Below, piece by piece: positions 17,395-26,541 of a stretch of DNA of 51,255 nucleotides (position 1 is the first letter of the stretch; the number at the start of each line of letters is the position of its first letter). The notes under the pieces are model-generated. The model was not told where the DNA came from, made no database searches, and saw only the letters and a program-made list of their open reading frames with translations. The stretch spans positions 1-51,255 of the forward strand of contig JAFROJ010000072.1 of assembly GCA_017429765.1 (NCBI GenBank). Direction: 5' to 3'. The position numbers and the translations under genes are program-made. Source of the stretch: Bacteroidales bacterium. Its GTDB lineage: Bacteria; Bacteroidota; Bacteroidia; Bacteroidales; UBA932.

Positions 17395-19959
17395 ATGAAT
17401 AGAGCAGCCCGTTTTATCCTCTGTCTCGCCGCGGCCGTGGCCGCCGTCTCATGCGGACAGTCTTTCGAGACCTATGACCTTAAGTGCGAGGGCCTGACCG
17501 AGCCTCTCGGGATAGATTCCACCCTCCCGCACTTCAGCTGGAAAATCAATTCTTCCGAGTCCATGGAGCAGGTCGCCTACGAGATCCAGGTCGCCGGTTC
17601 CAAGAAGGCCCTGACCTCCGGGGAGGCCGACCTCTGGTCGACCGGGAAGGTGCTTTCCTCCGACCAGGTCATGGTGCCTTACGAGGGGGCGACCCTCTCT
17701 TCACGCCAGCAATGCTGGTGGAGGGTAAGGGTCTGGAAATCAGAAGATGAGGTCTCCTCATGGAGCTCGCCCCGGCGCTTCGGCGTCGGGATCGTCGGGG
17801 ACGACTCCCTCAAGGGAGACTACATCGGCGCGCTCCCCGGCGAGGGCCGCTCGCCGTTATTGAGAAAGAGGTTCGATCTCTCCGCGAAACCCCCAATGGC
17901 CATCCTCCATGTCAATTCTCTGGGTTACCACGAGGTCTACGTCAACGGCGAGAAGGTCTCCGAGGCCGTTCTCAACCCCGCGGTCTCCCAGCTCGACAAG
18001 AGGTCGCTCATCGTGACTTACGATGTTTCTCCCATGCTCAGGAAAGGAGCCAACGAGATAGTCCTCTGGACAAGCTCGGGCTGGTACAAGCCCCGCACCT
18101 TCGGCGCCGTCTATGAGGGGCCGCTCGTGAAAGCCGAGTTGGACTCTGTCTCCCCCGAGGGGATAGTACCGCTGGTCTTCACGGACTCCTCATGGGAGGG
18201 TGCCTGGAGCGGCTACCGGGACTACGACACCTGGAGGGACTGGCATTTCGGAGGCGAGGCGATCGACTCCCGGGTCGTCCCTGCCTCCCTTGAGGCCAAG
18301 GCCCTCGACGCCCTGGCCTGGGGGCCTGTGGATGTGGTTGATATTCAAGGAATAAAGGCCACTCCGATGATGTGCGAGCCATGCGTGCCGCAGGAGATCT
18401 TCCAGGCTGTCAGCGTCACCCCTTACGGGGAGGACGGCGGCTGGCTGGTGGATTTCGGCCGCGTCATGAACGGAATGCTGGACATCACCCTTCCGGCCAT
18501 GCCCGAGGGCCATCAAACCGTGGCCTCTTTCGCTGATTATGTCAATCCTGAGGGCAAGGCCGAGACCGTCAGCAAGAACTATTACATCTCCTCCGGGGCC
18601 GCCGCCGGGGACCGCTTCGCCAACAAGTTCAACCACCACGTCTTCCGCTATGTCATCCTTGACAGCCTTTCAACGGCCCCGAGGCCCGAGGACATCAAGG
18701 CTGTCAGGATGAGGACTGATTACCGGAGAGTCTCGAGTTTCGACTCCTCGGACGAGGACCTTGACAAGATCCACGACATGGTGGCTTACACCCTTGAGAA
18801 CCTCGCCTTCGACGGCTACATGGTGGATTGCGCCAACATCGAGCGCCTCGGCTACGGCGGCGACGGCAACGCCTCCGCCCTGACTTTCCAGACCATGTTC
18901 GACGCCTCGCCCCTCTACATCAACTGGCTCCTGGCCTGGAATGACGTGATAAGGGAAGACGGAGGCCTGCCCCACACCGCTCCCAGCCCGCAGAGGGCGG
19001 GAGGCGGCCCGTATTGGTGCGGCTTCATCGTCCAGGCCCCTTGGAGAACCTACATGAGTTACGGCGACTCCCGGCTTCTCCAGAGGTGTTACCCCGAGAT
19101 GAGGCATTGGCTTGACTATGTCGACGCCTACACCGTGGACGGGCTTCTGAAGAGGTGGCCTGACACCGGGTACAGGTCATGGTACCTTGGCGACTGGGCC
19201 GCCCCGGAAGGAGTGGATGTGACTGACCCTGAGTCGGTTGACCTTGTCAACAACTGCTCGCTGTGCCAGGTCTACAAAGAGTTGGAGGTCATCGCCGGGA
19301 TTGTCGGTCACCCTGAGGACGCGGCCGCTTACAAGGCCCGTTATGAGGCCCTCGCCCAGCGGATCAACGAGACCTTCTACCATCCCGATGAGAGTGTCTA
19401 CGGAAGCGGCTCGCAACTTGACATGGTCTATCCCATGCTGGTCGGGATAGTCCCCGCCGACATCCAGGGACAGGTCCGGGACAAACTGTTCGAGAGGACT
19501 GAGAACGAATATGAAGGGCATCTGAAGACCGGTCTGGTCGGTATCCCCATCATCACCGAATGGGCCACCCTCGCCGGTGAGGCAGACTGGCTCTACGGGA
19601 TGCTTAAACAGAGAAGCTATCCCGGCTATCTCTACATGATCGACAACGGCGCCACCGGCACCTGGGAGCATTGGGACGCTGACCGCAGCCGCCTGCACAA
19701 CTGTTTCAACGGAATAGGGAGCTGGTTCTACCAGGCCCTCGGCGGGATCATCCCCGATGAGCCCGGTTTCAGGCATGTGATCATCGATCCTCAGATCCCC
19801 GAGGGATTGGAGAGCGTATCCGTCACCCAAGGCACGCCGTACGGCCCGATCGTCGTCCGGAGGGACGGGCGGAAACTCCACTTCGAGCTGCCCGTTGGAA
19901 TCCGCGCCACAGTCGGGGGCGTGGAATACTCATGCGGCTCGCATGAGGTCGCGTTATAG
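17395..19959 (+). CDS. Glycoside hydrolase family 78 alpha-L-rhamnosidase, lipoprotein
   Basis: An 854-residue enzyme with a lipoprotein leader (cleavage before Cys20 in AAVSCGQ), placing it on the membrane facing the periplasm or surface. Fibronectin-like and beta-sandwich domains occupy the N-terminal part (residues about 25-420), including HEVYVNGEKVSEAVLNP. The (alpha/alpha)6 catalytic barrel holds the family's acid region as NIERLGYGGDGNAS near residue 482 (usual form ERLGWTGD) and the second Glu in TGTWEHWD near 758. A small C-terminal beta domain follows. GH78 enzymes invert and release alpha-L-rhamnose. It ends 12 bases from the convergent cytidylate-kinase-like gene. It shares no fold with the GH106 enzyme upstream. 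Confidence 0.9.
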   Translation: MNRAARFILCLAAAVAAVSCGQSFETYDLKCEGLTEPLGIDSTLPHFSWKINSSESMEQVAYEIQVAGSKKALTSGEADLWSTGKVLSSDQVMVPYEGATLSSRQQCWWRVRVWKSEDEVSSWSSPRRFGVGIVGDDSLKGDYIGALPGEGRSPLLRKRFDLSAKPPMAILHVNSLGYHEVYVNGEKVSEAVLNPAVSQLDKRSLIVTYDVSPMLRKGANEIVLWTSSGWYKPRTFGAVYEGPLVKAELDSVSPEGIVPLVFTDSSWEGAWSGYRDYDTWRDWHFGGEAIDSRVVPASLEAKALDALAWGPVDVVDIQGIKATPMMCEPCVPQEIFQAVSVTPYGEDGGWLVDFGRVMNGMLDITLPAMPEGHQTVASFADYVNPEGKAETVSKNYYISSGAAAGDRFANKFNHHVFRYVILDSLSTAPRPEDIKAVRMRTDYRRVSSFDSSDEDLDKIHDMVAYTLENLAFDGYMVDCANIERLGYGGDGNASALTFQTMFDASPLYINWLLAWNDVIREDGGLPHTAPSPQRAGGGPYWCGFIVQAPWRTYMSYGDSRLLQRCYPEMRHWLDYVDAYTVDGLLKRWPDTGYRSWYLGDWAAPEGVDVTDPESVDLVNNCSLCQVYKELEVIAGIVGHPEDAAAYKARYEALAQRINETFYHPDESVYGSGSQLDMVYPMLVGIVPADIQGQVRDKLFERTENEYEGHLKTGLVGIPIITEWATLAGEADWLYGMLKQRSYPGYLYMIDNGATGTWEHWDADRSRLHNCFNGIGSWFYQALGGIIPDEPGFRHVIIDPQIPEGLESVSVTQGTPYGPIVVRRDGRKLHFELPVGIRATVGGVEYSCGSHEVAL

Positions 19960-19971
19960 GGAGCGGGTAGA

Positions 19972-20604
19972 TCAGCCGATAGCTTTCAGGATGCAGTCGA
20001 CGGCCTCGTCCTCGGTGAGGTAGTCGGTGTTGAGGACAAGGTCGTAGTTCCGCAGGTCATAACGGCTTGTGGAGGTGAACTTCTGGATGTAGTTCTCCCT
20101 GGCCTTGTCCACATAGTCAATCACCTCCTCAGCCTCTTCCTTGGAGATCTTCTGGCGGCTCATGACCCTCGCTATCCTGTTGGGACGGGAGGCGTGAACA
20201 TAAACGTCAAACTTGTTCGGGTGGTCTTTCAGCACGAAGAACCCGGAACGGCCGGCGATCACGCATGAGGACTCCTCGGCGAGGGAGATAAGGATCTGCT
20301 TCTCGCAAGCGAAGATCTCGTCGGAAGTCACGGGCTGGGGATATTCCATGCCTTTGGGGATGAATACGTCGGAGCCGAACTCAGGGGAGACTCTCGAGAA
20401 CAGGTCCTCGACCCAGTTACGCTTCTTGCCCTTGATACTCTCGATCTCACCCTCGTTGAGGTTGAACATATTCATGAGTTCCTTGATGAGTCGCTTGTCG
20501 CAATAGCGCACGCCGAGTCTCTCGGCGAGTTTCCTTCCGATTGTCCTTCCGCCGGAACCGACTTCACGGCTGATGGTGATAACAAATTTGTCGTTAGTGT
20601 TCAT
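19972..20604 (-). CDS. Cytidylate kinase-like family protein
   Basis: A 210-residue P-loop protein of the Cytidylate_kin2 family. It has VITISREVGSGGRTIGRKLA near the N-terminus (the Walker A equivalent is REVGSGGRTIG), LGVRYCDKRLIKE, and a C-terminal RYDLRNYDLVLNTD region. Family members are common in Bacteroidota and Firmicutes beside a housekeeping Cmk; their phosphate acceptor is not established. It is cytosolic, with no leader. It stands alone on the minus strand between two plus-strand accessory blocks. Confidence 0.85.
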   Translation of the reverse strand: MNTNDKFVITISREVGSGGRTIGRKLAERLGVRYCDKRLIKELMNMFNLNEGEIESIKGKKRNWVEDLFSRVSPEFGSDVFIPKGMEYPQPVTSDEIFACEKQILISLAEESSCVIAGRSGFFVLKDHPNKFDVYVHASRPNRIARVMSRQKISKEEAEEVIDYVDKARENYIQKFTSTSRYDLRNYDLVLNTDYLTEDEAVDCILKAIG

Positions 20605-20664
20605 GTAGAGTTTCTTTTTGGCGAATTTAATAAAAAAGCCGATAAATATTGAATGGTTTTTTCG

Positions 20665-20672
20665 TATATTTA
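20665..20672 (+). promoter_or_regulatory. Possible -7 box for the oxidoreductase/DUF1080 operon
   Basis: TATATTTA, one mismatch from TAnnTTTG, 42 bases upstream of the ATG at 20715 in an AT-rich divergent gap. No convincing -33 element is seen. Confidence 0.35.
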
Positions 20673-20714
20673 CTCGTTGTACCCTCTAAGCTCATAACAA
20701 TAACACTGGATATT

Positions 20715-22148
20715 ATGCTTAACAGAAGAGATTTCCTGAAGTCCATGGCGGTGGCTTCCGCCGGCATGGCCCTGACGCCCGGAGAGATCCTGGCCAAGGA
20801 AAGTTTAGCCGGCGGGCTCACGAAAGCCAAACCCCGCGGCGAGAAGGTTAAGATCGCTTTCGTCGGAATCGGCAACAGGGGAGAGCAGATCATCGGTGAT
20901 TTCACAAAGACCGGGATGATCGATGTCGTGGCCCTCTGCGACGTTGACATCGACGGGCCTCAGTGCAAGAAGGTCCTCGGCATGTACCCGAAGGCCAAGA
21001 GGTTCCGTGACTATCGCCAGATGTTCGACAAATGCGGGAACGAGTTTGACGCCGTCGCCGCCGCGATCCCGGACCACTCGCATTTCCCGATCGCCATGCT
21101 CGCCATGAACCAGGGCAAGCACATCTACCTCGAGAAACCGATGTGCCGCACCTTCCATGAGGCCGAGCTGATGATGGCCGCCGCGAGACGCAATCCCAAC
21201 CTCGCCACCCAAGTGGGTAACCAGGGACACTCGGACGCCAATTATTTCCAGTTCAAGGCCTGGCTCGACGCAGGCATCATCAAGGATGTCACCGCTGTCA
21301 CGGCCCACATGAACAACTCCCGCCGCTGGCACAACTTCGACGCCAAGAAGATGTACAAGATGCCGGTCCAGCAGTCGATCCCCAGAGGCATGGACTGGGA
21401 CACCTGGCTCGGTGTGACTCCTTACCACGACTTCAACGAGAAGTACCACCAGGGTGACTGGCGTTGCTGGTATGACTTCGGAATGGGCTGCCTCGGCGAC
21501 TGGGGCGCTCATATTCTCGACACTGTCCATGAGTTCCTAGAGCTCGGTCTCCCGTACGAGGTCAGCATGCTCTACGAGAACGGCCACAACGACTATTTCT
21601 ACCCTTATTCATCGACGATCCTCTTCCGCTTCCCTCAGAGGAACGGGATGCCTCCGGTGGACGTGACATGGTACGACGGTCTGGACAACCTTCCCCCGAT
21701 CCCGAAGGGATATGGCGGCGGAGTCTCGACAGCCGATGTGCCGGCCTCCAACCAGAACGACGGTCCCGTCGCCAAGCTGTCCCCCGGTAAGATCATCTAT
21801 TCCAAGGACTTGATCTTCAAGGGCGGAAGCCACGGCTCGACCCTCAGCATCATCCCCGAGGAGGCCGCCAAGGACATGGCCGACAAACTCCCCGAGGTCC
21901 CCAAGAGCCCGTCTAACCATTTCGAGAACTTCCTGCTCGCCTGCCAGGGCATCGAGAAGACGAGGTCTCCTTTCGAGATCAACGGTGTCCTCTCGCAGGT
22001 GTTCTGCCTCGGCGTTATCGCCCAGAGGCTCAACGCCAAGCTCTATTTCGATCCCAGGATAAAGCAGTTCACCAACAACGACTTCGCCAACGCCATGCTG
22101 GTCGGTCAGCCGCCTCGCAGGGGTTGGGAACAGTTCTACAAGATGTAA
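20715..22148 (+). CDS. Tat-exported Gfo/Idh/MocA-family oxidoreductase (first copy)
   Basis: A 478-residue protein. Residues 1-30 form a Tat leader ([15 protein letters not shown]). The Rossmann fold starts with [23 protein letters not shown] ends the second strand. The family's EKP motif is present ([13 protein letters not shown]), and the catalytic-domain His is in [14 protein letters not shown]. These enzymes bind NAD(P) and oxidise or reduce sugar derivatives; Tat export fits a folded, cofactor-loaded periplasmic form. I use the ATG at 20715 rather than an upstream in-frame codon because it begins directly with the twin-Arg leader. It heads a three-gene run with the DUF1080 and phosphoesterase genes. 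With DUF1080 next door it may act as the C3-oxidising step of glycoside cleavage; that role is inferred. Confidence 0.9.
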   Translation: MLNRRDFLKSMAVASAGMALTPGEILAKESLAGGLTKAKPRGEKVKIAFVGIGNRGEQIIGDFTKTGMIDVVALCDVDIDGPQCKKVLGMYPKAKRFRDYRQMFDKCGNEFDAVAAAIPDHSHFPIAMLAMNQGKHIYLEKPMCRTFHEAELMMAAARRNPNLATQVGNQGHSDANYFQFKAWLDAGIIKDVTAVTAHMNNSRRWHNFDAKKMYKMPVQQSIPRGMDWDTWLGVTPYHDFNEKYHQGDWRCWYDFGMGCLGDWGAHILDTVHEFLELGLPYEVSMLYENGHNDYFYPYSSTILFRFPQRNGMPPVDVTWYDGLDNLPPIPKGYGGGVSTADVPASNQNDGPVAKLSPGKIIYSKDLIFKGGSHGSTLSIIPEEAAKDMADKLPEVPKSPSNHFENFLLACQGIEKTRSPFEINGVLSQVFCLGVIAQRLNAKLYFDPRIKQFTNNDFANAMLVGQPPRRGWEQFYKM

Positions 22149-22158
22149 TTTACTGAAT

Positions 22159-22899
22159 ATGAGAAAGTCAATATTCGCCCTGATGGCCCTGGCGCTCTGC
22201 CTCTCCGCCTGCGGCTCCAAGGACTCTTCCACTGACAACACCCTGACTTCCAAGGAGAAGAAAGAGGGATGGGCCCTCCTCTGGGACGGCAAGACGACCG
22301 AGGGCTGGAGGGGAGCCAAGCTCGACGCTTTCCCCGAGAAGGGATGGACCATCGAGGACGGCGTGCTGAAAGTCGAGGCCGGCAACGGCGGCGAGTCCAC
22401 CAATGGCGGCGACATCATCACCACCCGTCTTTACAAGAATTTCATCCTTAAGGTGGACTTCAAGATCACCGAGGGGGCCAACAGCGGTATCAAGTATTTC
22501 GTCGATCCCACCCTGAACAAGGGAACCGGCTCTGCGATCGGCTGCGAGTTCCAGGTCCTCGACGACCTGAGGCATCCCGACGCCAAGCTCGGCGTCAAGG
22601 GCAACAGGACCCTCGGCTCGCTCTACGACCTGATCCCCGCCTCGGAGGACAAGCCTTTCGACATCAACTCCTGGAACACCGCTATGGTGGTGGTTCAGGG
22701 CAACCATGTCGAGCACTGGCTCAACGGGGTTAAACTCCTTGAATATGAAAGGAATAACCAGGAGTGGAACGCCCTCGTGGCCTACAGCAAGTACAAGGAT
22801 TGGCCTAATTTCGGCAACTACGAGGAGGGCTACATCCTGCTTCAGGACCACGGCGACGAGGTCTGGTACAAGAACATCAAGATCAAAGAGTTGAAATAA
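22159..22899 (+). CDS. DUF1080 (3-keto-disaccharide hydrolase-like) lipoprotein
   Basis: A 246-residue protein with a lipoprotein leader (cleavage before Cys in LCLSACGSK). A concanavalin-like beta-sandwich follows: [13 protein letters not shown], then [21 protein letters not shown] and the closing [19 protein letters not shown]. This is the DUF1080/PF06439 pattern, whose members act on 3-keto glycosides. It lies 10 bases after a Gfo/Idh/MocA gene and overlaps the next start by one base (TAATG), so one operon is likely. A partnership in which the oxidoreductase makes the 3-keto form and this protein cleaves or hydrates it is a reasonable inference. Confidence 0.88.
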   Translation: MRKSIFALMALALCLSACGSKDSSTDNTLTSKEKKEGWALLWDGKTTEGWRGAKLDAFPEKGWTIEDGVLKVEAGNGGESTNGGDIITTRLYKNFILKVDFKITEGANSGIKYFVDPTLNKGTGSAIGCEFQVLDDLRHPDAKLGVKGNRTLGSLYDLIPASEDKPFDINSWNTAMVVVQGNHVEHWLNGVKLLEYERNNQEWNALVAYSKYKDWPNFGNYEEGYILLQDHGDEVWYKNIKIKELK

Positions 22900-24257
22900 T
22901 GGCGGGAAGAAGGGATTTCCTGAAGTCCATGGCCGCTGTGTCGGCGGGCGTGGCGCTCTCTCCCGTCGAGATTTTCGCTAAAGGCACTCCTCCGGACGAG
23001 ACGGCTCTTCCGGAGGAGCCTTTTGTTCCGGCCTCCGCGCCGGCTGACGGGAACGATGAGCTCTTGAACAAGATAAGACAGGCTCGCTATGTGGCCTCTC
23101 CGGCCTCGGTGAAGACCGCGTCGCTCGGGATCCTGCACTATTCCGACATCCACGGCGACGACATCTCCGTCGCGAGGATCCATGAGGCTATCCGGAAATA
23201 TTCCCCCTACATCGACGCCGTGCTGAACACCGGCGACGCCGCCCTTTACTACGCTGAAGGGACCGAGGACTATCCCCACGGCGCCAAATGGTGGAGGGGA
23301 ACGGGCCTCGCCGAGAAGTCTCTTTTCGTTCTCGGCAACCACGACGGTGCTGAGAAATCAGACGCCAAGGGGCATCTTGAGGGCTCTGCCGACTGGGATT
23401 TCAAAGGCAAGGAGTGGGTTTTCGACACCTATTTCGCGGACTATGTGAAGGGACTCGGTTGCGTCATGCCCGAGGGATATGACCGCCCCGGTAGCCCTTA
23501 TTACAAATCCTGCTTCTGGCATAAGGATTTCGAGGCCGCCAAGATCAGGCTCATCGGCCTGGACTGCATGCATTTCAATGATTCCCAGCGCCATGTCACG
23601 GGGGAGCAGGAGGAATGGCTGGAGAAGAGGCTGGCTGAGACCTTGGAGAAGGGGAGTCCCGTCAAGGGCTATTCAGTCATCGTCTCGACCCACTATCCCC
23701 TGGATGATTTCAAGGGCGACGACGAGAGGTGGGACGAGGCCTCCCATCGTTACGTCTATAACGACAGCCCCTCCGGCGGCCGTGTGATGAACCGCAGGAC
23801 CAGCGACGTGACCTCCTTCCACACCCCGGACGTTGTCTCCTATGAGGCCAACAAGCGTTTCTCCCTGAGGGAGAGGAAGTTGGATCTCTCGGAGAAGTTC
23901 GGCTATGTCTCCGGCGAGGCTAACCCGCTGGCGGACATCGTGAAGAGATGGGTGGACAAGGGTGGAAAGTTCGTGGCCTGGCTCGCCGGTCATTGCCACA
24001 AGGACATGCTCTACTATCCCTCCAAGTATCCTGACCTCCTCTGCGTCGTCGTGGACCAGGCGGGGAACCTGAGGGGGAACAACCTGACCGACAGGGGAGA
24101 GGACCTGGACGCCCGGTTCTGCGCCAACTTCTACAGCGTGGACACGCAGAACGGTCTGTTCAAGATAGTGAGGCTGGGCCTGCCGATGAACAAGTACCTG
24201 ATCCGGAAGGACGTCCTCTGCTACGACTACAAAAACAAGAAGGTTGTCCACGAATAG
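22899..24257 (+). CDS. Tat-exported metallophosphoesterase
   Basis: A 452-residue calcineurin-like phosphoesterase with all five metal-site motifs: YSDIHGDD, NTGDAALYY, GNHDGAE, STHYPLDDF and AGHCHKDML. Residues 1-27 are a Tat leader ([17 protein letters not shown]) strikingly like that of the oxidoreductase at 20715, even at DNA level. It probably acts in the periplasm; the substrate (phosphomonoester or diester) is unknown. Start and upstream stop overlap by one base. Its last codons (YKNKKVVHE) lie inside the perfect terminator hairpin that it shares with the convergent glycerophosphodiesterase gene. Confidence 0.88.
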   Translation: MAGRRDFLKSMAAVSAGVALSPVEIFAKGTPPDETALPEEPFVPASAPADGNDELLNKIRQARYVASPASVKTASLGILHYSDIHGDDISVARIHEAIRKYSPYIDAVLNTGDAALYYAEGTEDYPHGAKWWRGTGLAEKSLFVLGNHDGAEKSDAKGHLEGSADWDFKGKEWVFDTYFADYVKGLGCVMPEGYDRPGSPYYKSCFWHKDFEAAKIRLIGLDCMHFNDSQRHVTGEQEEWLEKRLAETLEKGSPVKGYSVIVSTHYPLDDFKGDDERWDEASHRYVYNDSPSGGRVMNRRTSDVTSFHTPDVVSYEANKRFSLRERKLDLSEKFGYVSGEANPLADIVKRWVDKGGKFVAWLAGHCHKDMLYYPSKYPDLLCVVVDQAGNLRGNNLTDRGEDLDARFCANFYSVDTQNGLFKIVRLGLPMNKYLIRKDVLCYDYKNKKVVHE

Positions 24258-24274
24258 GACAACCTTCTTGTTTT
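24232..24274. terminator. Perfect bidirectional terminator
   Basis: Bases 24232-24249 pair without a mismatch with 24257-24274 (18 bp, 7-base loop). The arms begin with A4 and end with T4, so it works on both strands. It closes the plus-strand oxidoreductase/DUF1080/phosphoesterase operon and the minus-strand glycerophosphodiesterase gene. The left arm and stop codon of the phosphoesterase gene are part of it. Confidence 0.92.
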
Positions 24275-24291
24275 CAAATATTCCCGGAATA

Positions 24292-25080
24292 CTATTTCTT
24301 CTCGGACCCGCCAAGGATCTCCCTGACTTTGAGGGGAACGTTGGTGGTGATGCAATCGACCCCAAGGCCGATCATCTCCTTGATGACCTCGTCCTTGTCG
24401 ACCGTCCAGACATTGACGCTCATCTTGTTGGCGTGCGCCCTCGTGACCCAGTCAGGGTCGCTCTGGAAGCGGCTGTAGTGGTAGTCGATGCCGTTGACTC
24501 CCTTGGCGAGAACCTCCTCCGGGGTCTTGTCCCTCTCCAGGTACTGGACCGTGAAACCGGGGCATAGGGCCGCGACCCTCTCGCAGATATTCATGCTGAA
24601 GGAGATGAATATCACCTTCTTGGGGTCGAGGAGGTTGTGGGCTTTCAGGGCCTCGACACTCCTGTCGACCATGTAGTCCTCATGGGCCTTGTCAAGCTGG
24701 GCCTTGAGCTCGAAGACAAGGACGGTGCCTCCCTTTTCTCCCTGGGTCAGGTACTCGTCGAGGGTGGGCAGTTTCTCCCCGTTCTTGAGGCGGTAGTCCT
24801 TGAAGTCGGCGTAGTCGTGGGTCTGGATGTCCACACCTTTGATGTGCCTGTCGTGGTGGACCACAAGCACGAGGTCGGAGGTCATGTGGACATCGAACTC
24901 GCTGCCCCAGAAGTGGTTCTGCTGGGCGAGCTCGAGAGCCTTGATGGAGTTCTCGGCGAATCCGGCCTCCTCGCAGTTCCAGAAGCCCCTGTGTGCGGTG
25001 ACGGCCACTTTTGGTGAGCAAGACGCGGCAAGCGCGACGATGGCGGCGGCGATGGCCGCGATTCTGATTGATCTGGGCAT
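24292..25080 (-). CDS. Glycerophosphodiester phosphodiesterase, lipoprotein
   Basis: A 262-residue GDPD TIM barrel with a lipoprotein leader (ALAASCSPK). The catalytic elements are all present: AHRGFWN, FAENS, GSEFDVHMTSD and HHDRHI. It hydrolyses glycerophosphodiesters released from phospholipids to glycerol-3-phosphate and an alcohol. A TAnnTTTG box lies 38-45 bases upstream, and it ends at the shared bidirectional terminator, so it is probably monocistronic. Confidence 0.93.
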   Translation of the reverse strand: MPRSIRIAAIAAAIVALAASCSPKVAVTAHRGFWNCEEAGFAENSIKALELAQQNHFWGSEFDVHMTSDLVLVVHHDRHIKGVDIQTHDYADFKDYRLKNGEKLPTLDEYLTQGEKGGTVLVFELKAQLDKAHEDYMVDRSVEALKAHNLLDPKKVIFISFSMNICERVAALCPGFTVQYLERDKTPEEVLAKGVNGIDYHYSRFQSDPDWVTRAHANKMSVNVWTVDKDEVIKEMIGLGVDCITTNVPLKVREILGGSEKK

Positions 25081-25117
25081 ATCAGTTGAGTTATTAGTTT
25101 CCTCGTGTCAGACTACA

Positions 25118-25125
25118 CAAATATA
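25118..25125 (-). promoter_or_regulatory. TAnnTTTG -7 box for the glycerophosphodiesterase gene
   Basis: Reads TATATTTG on the minus strand, an exact consensus match 38 bases before the start codon. It lies back to back with the pgi promoter box. Confidence 0.6.
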
Positions 25126-25137
25126 GCGAAAAATGGT

Positions 25138-25145
25138 TATTTTTG
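25138..25145 (+). promoter_or_regulatory. TAnnTTTG -7 box for the pgi operon
   Basis: TATTTTTG, an exact match to the Bacteroidota -7 consensus, 41 bases before the pgi start. It would drive the seven-gene run through 32957. Confidence 0.6.
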
Positions 25146-25185
25146 TAATCTATGAATAATAGAATCGAACAAAACATTTAATGAT

Positions 25186-26538
25186 ATGGTAAAAGTCAAT
25201 TTGGGAGGCTGCGGTTCCTTTGTCAAAGACGCGGATTACAAGGTTTATGTCGGTAAGGCCCTTGAGGCCCTTGAGGTGTTGGAAAGCGGAAGCGGCGCCG
25301 GGAATGATTTCCTGGGCTGGAAGCATCTTCCCTCGGAGACTCCCGAGTCCCTGATAGCGGAGTGCGAGGCTGTCCGTGACTGTTGGAAAGCCAAGGGGGT
25401 TGACCTCGTTGTGGTGATCGGCATCGGCGGATCCTATCTCGGCGCCCGCTGTGCGATAGAGGCCCTCTCTCACAATTTCGCCAAACAACTTCGCCGCCCT
25501 TCGACAGGCTCAGGGGCCGTGGACGCCCCTGAGGTGGTCTTCGCCGGGAACAACCTCTCCGAGGAGTATCTGGCCGAGCTGATGGACCTTGTGGCTGAGA
25601 GGAACGCCGCCACGGTGGTCATCTCAAAGTCCGGCACCACGACCGAGCCCGCCGTGGCTTTCAGGGTCGTCAAGGAACACCTCGAGAAGACCTATGCTGA
25701 CGCCTCCGAGAGGATAGTCGCCATCACCGACGCCAGGAAGGGCGCCCTCAAGACCCTCGCCACCCAGGAAGGCTACAAGACTTTCGTGGTTCCGGACAAT
25801 GTGGGCGGACGCTATTCGGTCCTGACCCCTGTGGGCCTTCTGCCCATCGTTCTCGCCGGATTCGACGTGAGGGCCATGCTCGCCGGGGCAAAGGAGATGG
25901 AGGCCGCCTGCGCGGAGAAGTCAGAGGCCAATCCCGCTGTCATGTACGCCGCGATGAGGAACCTCCTCTATTCAGAGCTCGGCAAGAAGGTCGAGATCCT
26001 CGTGTCCTACAATCCCAAGCTCCAGTACCTCGGGGAGTGGTGGAAGCAGCTCTACGGCGAGTCCGAGGGCAAGGATCTCAAGGGAATATTCCCCGCCTCC
26101 GTCAACTTCACCACCGACCTCCACTCCATGGGTCAGTTCATCCAGGAGGGCGAGAGGATCATGTTCGAGACAGTGGTGAATGTCGAGAAGAGCAACCGCT
26201 CGGTCGTCATCGGCTCCGATCCCCAGAATCTCGACCAGCTCAACTATCTCGCCGGCAGCCATGTCGAGCATTGCAACGCCATGGCCCAGCTCGGCACCAA
26301 GCTCGCCCACATTGACGGCGGTGTGCCCCAGCTCGAGGTCTCGGTCGAGAATCTCTCCGAGTTCAACCTCGGAGGCTTGTTCCAGTTCTTCGAGTACGCT
26401 TGCGGGATCAGCGCTTATGTGCTGGGAATCAATCCTTTCAACCAGCCCGGAGTCGAGGCCTACAAGAAGAACATGTTCGCTCTTCTCGAGAAGCCCGGCT
26501 ACGAGGAGATGACCAAGGCGATCAAGGAAAGACTCTAG
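25186..26538 (+). CDS. pgi: Glucose-6-phosphate isomerase
   Basis: A 450-residue phosphoglucose isomerase. Typical segments are VVIGIGGSYLGARCAIEA, VISKSGTTTEPA, VGGRYSVLTPVG, the Glu-bearing region before LQYLGEWWKQL, DLHSMGQFIQEG and the C-terminal GVEAYKKNMFALL. It interconverts glucose-6-P and fructose-6-P. An in-frame short repeat (25497-25514) adds RPSTGSGAV in a loop between HNFAKQL and the APEVVFAGNN strand, where other Pgi proteins have an unrelated surface loop, so activity is probably kept. It heads a tight run of genes (3-base gap to the kinase). Confidence 0.95.
   Translation: MVKVNLGGCGSFVKDADYKVYVGKALEALEVLESGSGAGNDFLGWKHLPSETPESLIAECEAVRDCWKAKGVDLVVVIGIGGSYLGARCAIEALSHNFAKQLRRPSTGSGAVDAPEVVFAGNNLSEEYLAELMDLVAERNAATVVISKSGTTTEPAVAFRVVKEHLEKTYADASERIVAITDARKGALKTLATQEGYKTFVVPDNVGGRYSVLTPVGLLPIVLAGFDVRAMLAGAKEMEAACAEKSEANPAVMYAAMRNLLYSELGKKVEILVSYNPKLQYLGEWWKQLYGESEGKDLKGIFPASVNFTTDLHSMGQFIQEGERIMFETVVNVEKSNRSVVIGSDPQNLDQLNYLAGSHVEHCNAMAQLGTKLAHIDGGVPQLEVSVENLSEFNLGGLFQFFEYACGISAYVLGINPFNQPGVEAYKKNMFALLEKPGYEEMTKAIKERL
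25497..25514 (-). repeat. Interspersed repeat, copy 2 (in-frame in pgi)
   Basis: CCCTTCGACAGGCTCAGG, whose reverse complement matches 15619-15636 at 17 of 18 positions. In the pgi frame it encodes part of RPSTGSG. The unit is thus read in opposite orientations in the two host genes. Confidence 0.7.
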
Positions 26539-26541
26539 GAG

